From Verpa conica (taxonomy: Eukaryota > Ascomycota > Pezizomycetes > Pezizales > Morchellaceae), in assembly GCA_033030425.1 (NCBI GenBank), contig JAUFSD010000009.1, positions 682,001-746,000 on the forward strand: a stretch of 64,000 nt of DNA, read 5' to 3'. The first letter of the stretch is position 1. The number at the start of each line of letters is the position of its first letter. The translations under genes were made by a program, and so were the position numbers. Below, piece by piece: positions 44,669 to 54,677 of the stretch. The notes below the pieces were generated by a model. It saw nothing but the letters and a program-made list of their open reading frames with translations, searched no databases and was not told the DNA's origin.

Positions 44669-45815
44669 TAATATGATTATTAAATCTATAATTGTAATAT
44701 AAATAATTAAGCTAGCCGATATTTCTGCCAGGGAAAGGATGGAAGGGCGTTACTCCACATAGTAGCACAACAGTACGTTTTACTTTTGAACTTACATATG
44801 ATTTACTGGGGAGAAATTGTGAAATTTTTCCTGGAGTAGGGGTTGGATGTTAATGCACAGGATGAAAAAAGACATACGGCAGTTAATGTGGTAGTAGCGC
44901 TTGGATAGCAAGAGTTAGAACGTCTTTTACGGGATTATCAAGCTACATAGTATATCAGTTGGCCATTACGAAGTGCAACGGTTCTTAGGTTATTTCTAGT
45001 TTGTAGAACATGTATGTTCAAGCTTGGGTATTTGGTCATTCCCCTTGAGTTTAGGTTAGCCAATTAAATGTTGTTTAGAGAATAGTATAGCTTTCCTATC
45101 TAGTATTTTGAATATGAGGAAGAGGAGGGGGTCTCTAAAAAGGAATAGTGCATGATTCATCTGTAATAGGAAGAAAGGGTATAGAAAATTCTGAAGCCTA
45201 ATAAAGTGTAGTTTGAGGACAAGATAGGTTTGATTTTATGTAGGTTGCACTTAAACTTGTAGCTGGGCACCGATATATGGATACTACTCTCCGTTATTAT
45301 TATTTAGAGGTTGACAGAATGTGTGAGTTGCTGTAGCTGCTTATAATTTAAGCTCTGGGCTTCCCCCTTCTTTCGGCGCTTCGTTTAGAATCTTAGGTAT
45401 ATAGGGAACCAAGCATGTGTTGGAGTACTATAGGCGATAAAGAGGACACAGCTGTTAATATACATGAGAGTGGGACATGAGTGAAGAGAACCGGCATTCT
45501 GTGTCTGCTTAGCCAGCTGCTAGATGAAATTATGAGGCTCACATACACTAGAAGGGGGCACTGTAATAAACGTATATGTACATGTAGGTTGAGGTTCACC
45601 ATTGATACATGTTTTAGTCAGGGGGAACTAGACATCATCACTTCTCACTCGGACTACAGCTATACTACGAAATTCTGAGCGGTGTAGGCTTTATGCTTTG
45701 CCTTAAATATCATTATAGCATGCCATTATGACGGTCAAAAGTGAATAAGAAATATAATAAAATACTACGTGAAAAAAAGTCGATATATAGTACAATAGTC
45801 TAGGGGACACAGGAA
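44669..45815. other. AT-rich gap with an ankyrin-repeat relic
   Basis: At about 44838-44945 the plus strand reads LDVNAQDEKRHTA, then ALG, a TAG stop, QELERLLRDYQ. This matches one ankyrin repeat with a stop inside. No other part of such a gene is clear. The rest has no gene. Confidence 0.35.
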
Positions 45816-46936
45816 TTACCTCCTCGTCTCGTAGTCTCTATATCTCTCCTTCTCCCTTGATCTTGACCTCGACCGTGTTCTTGACCGTCTCCGTTTTCTA
45901 TATTGATCATCCTCCCTCCTTCGATCTCTTGCCTTATCTTTATCTCTATTATACACCCTTTTATCGTCTTTCCTTTTTAAAGAATCCACCGGCGGTGTAT
46001 TAGACTTCCTCCCTCTGTCTAATCCTACCATCACCCTCTCCGCAGCACTCCCAGTGCCCTTTTTCTCTTGCCCTACTGCTAGTGCCGCCGTTGCAGAGCT
46101 CGGTGCAGAAGCACCAACAAAGTCAATCCGCGACCTCTCCTCCGCCTGCCTTTTCTCCAGCACCTCCTGCTGACTCTTGGCGAGCTTTCCCGCAAACGCA
46201 TCCTCTGGAAACCCTGTCGGATCCCAGAGCTCGGTTGGTAGATTACTAGCGTACTGCTCATTCCCTCCAACGCCCACAAACGCGGTAAGCTTCTCTAGAA
46301 GATTCGGGTTCCGCAATGCCGATGACCGTAGGAGCTTCTCATTAAAGTGGACACCCTGACGTTTAAGCTGCCGGAAATGATCAAATTTTGCCGCGACCTC
46401 TTTGGGTTCGTCACCGGGCGGGGAGGGGGGTATGTCGGGGATTGATGTAGGGAAGGTTAAGGAGCGGATTGTCGCGCGGTTGAGGGAGTAGGGTGAGAGC
46501 TGCTCCTGATTAGGGGTTTGGGGTGCTGGGGAAGGAGTCCGTGGTGGCCTTAAGGGTCCCATAATTGGGCCTATTTCTTCGGTTTCTTGGGTACGCCTTG
46601 CTGCTTCATTCTTTTTGTTTTCCAGCGCTGGCGAGAAGTCTAATGTTTCAGACAATTGCATTAGTGGTTTCACCCTTGTAGTTTAAAATTATAGGAGCTA
46701 TGTTTAAAAGAGCACCTTTTGGATCTTCAATAGTAGCATTCAGTGAGATTCCGGGGGTCGGGGGTGCCTATGCGTCTGTCATATCAGCGCTTGAACTCTT
46801 GTATATTTGGAGCTATCCGCCAGCATACCTTTCCTACTTTCATTAGCGGAGCAGCAGTGGACTCCTCTCGCTGCGGCGATTGCTGCAGTCCTCCTTCTTC
46901 TTCCTCACTCTCACTGCCATACTCGACCAGGCCCAT
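45816..46936 (-). CDS. HCNGP/SAP30BP-like nuclear protein
   Basis: Exons 46829-46936, 46716-46767 and 45816-46639 give 984 nt (327 residues). The start MGLVEYGSESEEEEGG is the typical acidic N-terminus of this family. The HCNGP domain follows: FPTSIPDIPPSPPGDEP, AAKFDHFRQLKRQGVHFNEK, LLRSSALRNPNLLEKLTAF, then NEQYASNLPTELWDPTGFPE and FAGKLAKSQQEVLEKRQA. The C-terminus is RS-like (KRRRSRTRSRSRSREKERY). Human SAP30BP is linked to transcriptional repression and to splicing of short introns. The 52-nt exon 2 (APPTPGISLNATIEDPK) is inferred from phase and splice sites. The 3' acceptor of exon 3 could alternatively lie 13 bp to the left without changing phase class. Confidence 0.8.
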
Positions 46937-47165
46937 TGTAGATGCTAGGGGGTTGTCCCGAGTCGCGAGGATGCTGAGGCTGTTGTAGTTCTTGAGCTGG
47001 AGCTATAAACTATTGCTAAGAGCAGGGGGGCATCTGTGGTTACCCGGCCTACAAAGCGTCAACGCGCTCGTCAGCAGAGGCGGGCAACTTCACCGATTCA
47101 CCCCGCCAAACGGTACACAGTTCTTGTCCATCGAATCCATTTCACAAAACTATCGACTACCAGCT
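46937..47165. promoter_or_regulatory. Bidirectional promoter of HCNGP-like gene and PRE7
   Basis: Start codons on opposite strands are 230 bp apart, so this interval must hold both core promoters. No specific factor site can be named with confidence. Confidence 0.5.
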
Positions 47166-48223
47166 ATGTCTCTATCTAATGTAGAACCGCTGTCATTTGA
47201 TCCTGCCTATTCTTTTGAACCCTCGACATCTAGAGGTGCTTCAGGTGCTCCTAGACAGCATGGATTCAACCCGTAAGCTCCCAGAGTCCCCCCCAATCCT
47301 TGGTTCCATCTATAAACACCAACTTTAAAACTCATATATCATCAAGCTAACATTAATCTACTACAGCTACACCGACAATGGCGGAACTATCCTAGGAATT
47401 ACTGGTGACGACTTTGTCGTGCTCGCCGGCGATACAAGACACACTGCCGGCTACAACATCAATTCTAGAACTGAGCGAAAGGTTTATCGGCTGGGAGAAG
47501 ATAACAACCTCATCCTGGCTACTGTTGGATTCGGTGCAGATTCAAAAGATGTTGCGGAGACGATGACAAGGGCTGTTAATGTTTGCGTACCCTATTTTAT
47601 TTGCCTTAGTAGGATGATGGCTAACTGCGGTACTGAGATTACTCTCTGCAGGACTTTAAATTCAACCACAACCTGAAGAATATGACAGTAAATGCGGCCG
47701 CCCAATACCTGTTTACCGTTTTATACGGAAATAGGTTCTTCCCTAAATACACACATTGTATTCTTGCCGGTCTGGACAAAGATGGTACCTCGCCGAACCC
47801 TAGACCTTTTCAGTGAGTATTAGCCTGACAGATGGTGCTAGGCAAGGGCCGTCTATACTCTTACGATTCTGTCGGTTCTTATTCCAAGGAGGGCGAGCGA
47901 AGGGCCGCTGCCGGCGCCGCCTCATCACTAATCGTCCCTTTCCTAGACAACCAGGTAATCTCCTTATCCCCTCTTATCCTGCCATAACCAATTCCACTAA
48001 CATTCTACCTAAGGTCGAATTCAAAAATCAATACCTCCCCACTTCCCATGGTACTCAAGAAAGGCCCATTGAAGACCTTCCTAAGGAGACTGTCATTAAG
48101 CTCGTCAAAGACGCTTTTACCTCTGCTACCGAGCGCCACATCGAGGTCGGTGACGGCCTACAGATCATCACTGTTACAAAGGATGGTGTATTTGAGGAGA
48201 TTACAGATTTGAAGAAGGACTAG
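47166..48223 (+). CDS. PRE7: 20S proteasome subunit beta6
   Basis: Beta6 is a non-catalytic core subunit. Exons 47166-47272, 47367-47580, 47652-47784, 47842-47954 and 48014-48223 sum to 777 nt (258 residues), in phase throughout. Blocks: FNPYTDNGGTILGITGDDFV, VLAGDTRHTAGYNINSRTER, FGADSKDVAETMTRAVN, FNHNLKNMTVNAAAQYLFTV, LYGNRFFPKYTHCILAGLDK, RLYSYDSVGSYSKEGERRAA, SSLIVPFLDNQVEFKNQYLP and FTSATERHIEVGDGLQIITV, matching yeast Pre7 along its length. The exon ending at 47784 was set by using GTACCT rather than the GTGAGT 31 bp further, because only this joins GLDKDG to KGRLYSYDS. Confidence 0.96.
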
Positions 48224-50100
48224 TCTAGAGTATGGATTGAAAGCGACAATAAGCAAAGAGCGTTGGATTTGGCTTTCTTTGTAGAATTAGAAATCAGATA
48301 TCAAACGTTTTGCTTAGATTTTGTGTGGGAATGATCGAAATGGCTAATAGACCTTTTCGTTGTGGAACAAACAGGGTTCATATCCTTCGTTTATGCTTTA
48401 ATTGTATTGGTGAATATTATGAACCTATTTAAATTAGTTTGGTAAATACTTTGTATAAAGATAGTTCTAGAAGGGAACTTGGGCAAACATTCTATATAAA
48501 CTAATTGGTAAGCATATTTTGGTAACAGGTCGAATTTTTTGTTACTATCAGGAACCTGTGTATGTTTTGCTATAAATGTTTTCCCTATAGAAAGTGAACG
48601 AAAAAATCAAAAGAATATCTCAATAGCCTCTAAACCAAAATCTAGCCTAACGAATCTAAGATTTAAACCTCTCAGGCAAGCAGCCACCACTCATCAGCCA
48701 TGCCCCCTAACATGCCTTCCCAAAACCCACATCCACAAGCCCTGAAGGGAAAACAATCTTCAAAGTAGTCCGGTCTATCGCCCACTTCATCACCGGCCCT
48801 AGAAACAAGTTGAATAGAAGGGAAATGAAAATTATTTATAAAGAGAAGGTTGAGGTATTGTAGAAGGGAGTGAAGTATAAGTTGAGTGTAGGCCCAAAGA
48901 TGTTTTTTTTTTTTTTTTTGTTTAATTCATTAATTAGGCCCAAAGATTACTAGATGGAGTTAATGCTTAATTGAGACATTGTCCACTTCGGTTGGAGGGA
49001 GGGTGAATTGGCGCAAATGTCAATCACTATTTTTCTTCTTGAACTGTATTGAACACTTCCATAACAAGCCATTTAAAGAGCATTCAGCCACTTAGGACTT
49101 CATAAATCTTACATTTACCATAGGTATGGTACGCACGGTCTTAATGGTGTACTGAGATTTTGGCTGATATTACAACACTAATAATTGACAGGGTTTCCCA
49201 AGAAAAGGCAGAGAGCTTTTTGATGTGCCTTTGAAGATCTCCTAGTTTTACAGGCCAGTAAGGGCCGTAAACTTCATACGCAGCCGTTCTCTATTATATG
49301 TAGCACATGACTAAATATACCTAGAGACTTTTTCAATCTATTAGCACTTTAGATACATCTTTAGAAATGTTTTAGCAGTGAAATACAAATATTTATACGT
49401 CAAAGAGGGAATTAGTTGGTGGAGGAGTTAGTATGCTTGGGTATACATGTACTTTGGCACCCTTGGGGAACATACATATAGACAGTACATATGTATACTC
49501 GCGAGAAAATAAATTCTACTCGGTTCACTACATGGCAACGCAAACCTGACCCGAAAAGCTGAACCTCACGACAGCCAATGTCACAAATAAAAGGAGTTAC
49601 AAAGCCTCAGGGGTTATATTATGGCTCGTTTATATAAATGAGGGTAAGGGAAATTTACTACTATTGACATTTCCGTTGGGGTAGACTTTGTTGTACTAAA
49701 CCGGATAGACATTATTTTGTCGCTAGTACCCGGGTTAGGGCTAAAGTATTGGAGCACTCTGAAAGGAAAATACCACGACAGGGTAGGCTCGTGACGTAAT
49801 ATAGAGTAGTAGTTTCTAGAATCTTACAGGACAGTGTACCTATTGACTAGTTTTAATCTGCACTTAATAAGTTATATTCTAGATTTGGTACTGGCCTAAG
49901 CCCCCTAATAAAACACGGTAGGGCGGTAGATATTTGTCACCCAGATCCGTGGCACCTTGGTATGTCCTAATACTTTAGCCCTGATCGAGTAGATTTCCCA
50001 CGATATCCCAACGGAACTAGAGTCATTATTGGTGAAAACACAGTTCTAGGCGTAAGGTGTTAACGCTACCAAAATACACACCTTTTATACCGCATAGCTA
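48224..50100. other. AT-rich gap without recognised gene
   Basis: PRE7 3' flank, then 1.9 kb of AT-rich sequence. It includes a run of 17 T at 48903-48919. The 68-codon frame at 48539-48745 has no family match. Confidence 0.5.
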
Positions 50101-50699
50101 TAGTCACTCGCAAGAAGTCTTCGTGATTGGGGTAACACACCAAAAATAGCCAATCTGAGAGGCATGTTAAAAGGCAATACTATATTATATTAAAAATCTA
50201 AGTATGGGAAAAAATAACTAACTATCTAAAAATGAACCTCCTATGTTCTTTGGCTTTGATATTGACAATTGATTGTGGGAAAAAATATTTTGTGAGAAAG
50301 GTCTGTTGCCATGCAGAATTTGTATGAGATTTCCCTTTGTGCCTAATAGCCCCCCAAGATCTAATTATAAAAAATCAAAAAAATCAGAGGCAATCTTAAG
50401 ATATACTTGTATCATATCTGAGAATGAAATTCACCTTTGTTGTAATTACGTAAACTGAGTTATTTTTTGTATATAGGAAGCTCCTTTTAAGTAATTCTAT
50501 GCTGGGAATTACTAGCCAATAAGAATTTTATAGTTTCTCCTTATACTTGTACATATTAAATCTATAGTACTAGTTGGGCCTATATCCTAAGCTTGGTAGC
50601 AGTGTGTTGGGTTTTTGTTGAGAGGTTTTTGTAATTGACATACGGGGTCGAGGCGGAAAGGGGCTAAGCCATATCACGAAGACTTCTTGCGATCGACTG
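50101..50699. mobile_element. MITE 1, TA-flanked
   Basis: 599 bp bounded by inverted repeats of about 28 bp, with a perfect 20-bp core TCGCAAGAAGTCTTCGTGAT on the left (50108-50127) and its complement on the right. TA is present at 50099-50100 and 50700-50701. No coding frame, so it is a non-autonomous Tc1/mariner-type element by structure. Confidence 0.75.
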
Positions 50700-51491
50700 T
50701 ATCTACTAGTGGTCGTTGCTTATTGAGGCGACAACCGCCAAAACACACCAAAAGTAGGCAACTTCACAAATTTATTACAGGTGTTATAGAATGTAAAATA
50801 AAACTTCTGATATCATGGGGTGATTCATAAACCTGTAAATATCCTTAATATATCTAGGGATAATTTACTTGTAGCCATTGTTGGAGTGGTCATAATAAAT
50901 AGCAAATCTAAATGGGCCCAGGGGCACATTTTGTGTTGTGCTACATACAAAATCATACATACCACAAGAGTGGTTTTTAGTACCTAGTGTTTACCTACTC
51001 AGATTGTAAAGAAATTGGCCAGAGACACTGGGAGAGTAATATCCACAGAGTTAAAATTCTATCAATACACATAGGAACTATGTTTTGTGTTAGGAAACAC
51101 CGGTAATTGTGACGATTTAACCATCGTCATGATTAGTCTCAAGTACCTCTCCATATAGAGACACCTAAGGATCTCCCTTGAGGCATAGGACTAGCTATCC
51201 CATTCCGGTCAATAGATACTAAGGAAAGTCATTACTATGATAGCCCGATCCCTAAGCGAGCTGGCGAGCTCCTAAGACGGAGCAAAGCTCACCGTCGTCG
51301 GTATGCGACAGAGACCAGAGTAATGCGTCTGTAGCTTATAGCTACGGGAGATACTAGTGCAATGAGACTGAAGCAGTTACCTCCATGAACAGAGTTAAGC
51401 TCCTGTTCCTCTAGGAGGAATAATAACAGCTTCGCTGATGGCCAATCTTATGGGAGGCCGAGAGCCATGAAACGAGAAACAAAGCTATGCT

Positions 51492-52749
51492 TGTAACGGG
51501 GGCACTCCCAGGGGAGTACTGCCGTACCAAAAAAACCAACAACCTCCCTTTCTGACGAGAAGCTTCAGCAGCGAGGCTTAGAACCGCTCGTCAACACAGA
51601 AGGTCGACAGTCCCTAGGCAAAACAGGAATAAGGATTTAATGGATAGATAACTAAAGACTTTAAAAGGCTCTGCTTCCCAGGGGAAGGCAAACGTCTTTA
51701 GCAAAGAGTATGAGGGTCTCTGAACAACGGTTGTTCGTTGACTAGCAAGAATGATTGTCCTGGGGGAAGGACAGGTTTAAGCTATGATTTTGATTGCGAG
51801 CAGGCTGCCAAAAAGCGGGGGAACAATTCCTCCGCGCTTGGAAATCAACTGAGTCTAGAGCGCCCCTAAGAACTAGCGGGGTCGATAGACTAGCGACTAA
51901 AAAGCGTTGGTTACTAAAAGCTCTGTAACTATTGCTAAAATGGTCCGATTTCAAATCCGATTGCACCTATGGATTCGCAGCACTGTCCCCCATATACCCT
52001 CCGAGTTTGGTTCGGTTGGACAAATTTTCCTGACGGTTTTGGGGTTATTTTTGGGGTCCAAAACTTGTCTTTTTGTTAGGGAATCAGCAACTCAGGGGGG
52101 GCCCCCTCTGCAAACGGCGGGTGGCACAGTGGGGTGCCTTGGGGGTGTTAGAAAACACAGGGTCCCCTAGGTAGGGTAACCCACTGGAGATTCCTGCCGT
52201 TGCTTAGATTCCTTTCCCACGTTCCTAGTCCAACCTGGGGACGTGGCGGAGAGGTAATCTTGATCCATAAGGACCTTAGGGCGAAGCACAAGGCATAGCC
52301 CCGTATGGTTCGATTCGTGACGCCGCCAGGTTAATTATTACTTTTGCTGGCGGCCCTAACTACTAAGCGTAGCTTTGCTCTCATCTCACGGCTCTCGGCC
52401 TCCTATAAGGTTGGCCATCAGCGAAGCTGTTATTATTCCTCCTAGAGGAACAGGAGCTTAACTCTGTTCATGGAGGTAACTGCTTCTGTCTCATTGCACT
52501 AGTATCTCCCGTAGCTATAAGCTACAGACGCATTACTGTGGTCTCTGTCGCATACCGACGACGGTGAGCTTCGCTCCGTCCTAGGAGCTCGCCAGCTCGC
52601 TTAGGGATCGGGCTATCATAGTAATGACTTTCCTTAGTATCTATTGACCGGAATGGGATAGCTAGTCCTATGCCTCAAGGGAGATCCTTAGGTGTCTCTA
52701 TATGGAGAGGTACTTTGAGACTAGTCATGACGATGATTAAATCGTCACA
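51492..52749 (-). repeat. Solo-LTR-like repeat, inner inverted copy
   Basis: 1258 bp. On the plus strand it begins TGTAACGGGGG and ends ATCGTCACA. It is flanked by ATGCT at 51487-51491 and 52750-52754, a 5-bp target duplication made inside the outer copy. Sequence is highly similar to the outer copy in opposite orientation. Confidence 0.85.
52244..52328 (+). repeat. tRNA-like block with Pol III A and B boxes inside the LTR-like repeat
   Basis: 85 nt between complementary ends TGGCGG and CCGCCA. It contains an A-box fit (TGGCGGAGAGG) and a B-box fit (GGTTCGATTCG at 52307-52317), at class II tRNA spacing. The arms do not fold into a clean cloverleaf, so it is not called a functional tRNA. The same block recurs, reversed, at 52792-52877 and 61418-61502. 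Confidence 0.5.
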
Positions 52750-53704
52750 ATGCTTAGTAGTTAGGGCCGCTAGCAAAATAGATAATTAACCTGGCGGCGT
52801 CACGAATCGAACCATACGGGGCTATGCCTTGTGCTTCGCCCTAAAGGTCCTTATGGATCAAGATTACCTCTCCGCCACGTCTCCAGGTTGGACTAGGAAC
52901 GTGGGAAAGGAATCTAAGCAACGGCAGGAATCGCCAGTGGGTTACCCTACCTAGGGGACTCTGTGTTTTCTAACACCCCCGAGGCGCCCCACTGTGCCAC
53001 CCGCCGTTTGCAGAGGGGGCCCCCCTGAGTTGCAGATTCCCTAACAAAAAGACAAGTTTTGGACCCCAAAAATAACCCCAAAACCGTCAGGAAAATTCGT
53101 CCAACCAAACCAAACTCGGAGGGTATATGGGGGACAGTGCTGCAAATCCATAGGTGCAATCGGATTTGAAATCGGACCATTTTAGCAATAGTTACAGAGC
53201 TTTTAGTAACCAATGCTTTTTAGTCGCTAGTCTATCGACCCCGCTAGTTCTTAGGGGCGCTCTAGACTCAGTTGATTTCCAAGCACGGAGGAATTGTTCC
53301 CCCGCTTCTTGGCAGCTTGCTCGCAATCAAAATCATAGCTTAAACCCGTCCTTCCCCCAGGACAATCATTCTTGCTAGTCAACGAACAACCGTTGTTCTG
53401 AGACCCTCATACTCTTTGCTAAAGACGTTTGTCTTCCCCTGGGAAGCAGAGCCTTTTAAAGTCTTTAGTTTGCAACCCTTAAAAATCCTTATACCTGTTT
53501 AGCCTAGGGACTGTCGACCTTCCGTGTTGACGAGCGGTTCTAAGCCTCGCTGCTGAAGCTTCTCGTCAGAAAGGGAGGTTGTTGGTTTTTTTTGGTACGG
53601 CAGTACTCCCCTGGGAGTGCCCCCGTTACAGTAATAATTTGTGAAGTTGCCTACTTTTGGTGTGTTTTGGCGGTTGTCGCCTCAATAAGCAACGACCACT
53701 AGTA

Positions 53705-54677
53705 CAACAAAGTGATGCAACGACGTTAATTTCGCAACCACAACAAATAGTACAAACAGAGTGAGTTTTTCATAGGTCAATTAGAGTATGTATATTCTTA
53801 CTATGAGTCAAAAATACCATTCACTTCCAACTTATACCCAGGCTAGAGACTCCAGGTCAAAAACTGCCCCCTCATACTACTTTTTGCTAAGTAGTCATAT
53901 TTTTTAGTAATGTAACTTCAGATGTTTCATACTATGGACTACTAAACTAGCTTTATAAACAAAAATTATTTTAGTCTTGGGTGCTGTGTTGTGAAGAGAA
54001 TAATGTTTAGGGTGGGTTTTAGGCATTGTTAAACTAAGCGTTGCATCGCTTTGTGGTGCCCTATGTACATGGTTAGAGGGTTAAATAATAGCGTTTGTTA
54101 AAACCCATACCCTATTTGTATATGTAATTCAGAGAATATAGTATGTCTACTCACCAAACAGGCTTTCTCTTCAACACGGTTATTTAGGTTGCCTATTTGA
54201 AATGTAAAAGGAAATTGATACTTTTGAAATATCTGTGTTCTGCGATTCAAAGACCTGCAAAGATCTACAGAGATAGCAACGAAGGAACAACATTCCAAAT
54301 AGTGCAAGAAAACAAACTAATCGTACTTCGCTAAGTACACATGAATCAAGTATCAGCCAGAGCAAGGTAAGACTTCAACTGGTCAGAAGTCAACAATAAC
54401 CCCCCCCCCCCCCCGAGCGAATAGGGGCCCTATTCAGCCAAACCTTAGAAGAGAAGGCTTAGAAAAAAAATAACTTTGCACAATATAGGAAGTCTCATCA
54501 TCAAACATCCTTATTGGTCACTTTCAGTGTAGTCAGGTCAACAAATACAATCGTCCAATACTTCTGTCGTTTGAAAAGAAAATCTCGGCCTATCAAATAA
54601 TACTTATCCAAGGCAGTCTGAAGAGCGCACTTCTTGCCTATCCGTAGAATTCCGCAACATCATTTTCGTTACTAAAA
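53705..54677. other. Gap between repeats and RRM gene
   Basis: AT-rich, no gene recognised. A run of 15 C lies at 54400-54414. It includes the 3' flank of the RRM gene. Confidence 0.5.

Larger units (their letters stand above)
51108..53630 (+). repeat. Solo-LTR-like repeat, outer copy, split by an inverted copy of itself
   Basis: Starts TGTGACGATTTAACC and ends CCCCCGTTACA. The duplication GTAAT lies on each side (51103-51107 and 53631-53635). TG...CA ends and a 5-bp duplication are hallmarks of LTR retrotransposon insertion. Its own sequence is 51108-51491 plus 52755-53630, 1260 bp. The insert between is a second copy in reverse. No internal retrotransposon region or polyprotein is present, so I call it a solo LTR by structure. 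Confidence 0.8.
50706..53702. mobile_element. MITE 2, TA-flanked, interrupted by solo LTRs
   Basis: Inverted repeats of about 67 bp, nearly perfect, lie at 50706-50772 and 53636-53702, starting CTAGTGGTCGTTGCTTATTG. TA flanks are at 50704-50705 and 53703-53704. Taking out the LTR insertion (51108-53635) leaves about 470 bp, a normal MITE size. It shares an inner block (AACACACCAAAA-TAG-CAA) with MITE 1 and starts only 5 bp after it. Confidence 0.8.

Noticed and set aside
48539..48745. Small gene in the gap after PRE7
   Set aside because: 68 codons, no start context or family match, AT-rich surroundings.
51742..52170. Peptides repeated in all four LTR-like copies (for example MVTKSSVTIAKMVRFQ and MQSDLKSDHFSNSYRA on opposite strands)
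   Set aside because: They recur because the DNA is repeated. They overlap on both strands, have no family match and break by frame changes between copies.
52244..52328. Functional tRNA gene
   Set aside because: A and B boxes are present, but acceptor and T stems do not pair as in a cloverleaf.
52792..52813. TGGCGGCGTCACGAATCGAA as a retrotransposon primer-binding site
   Set aside because: It looks like the complement of a tRNA 3' end but lies inside the 1.26-kb repeat rather than just after its end, and no polyprotein follows.
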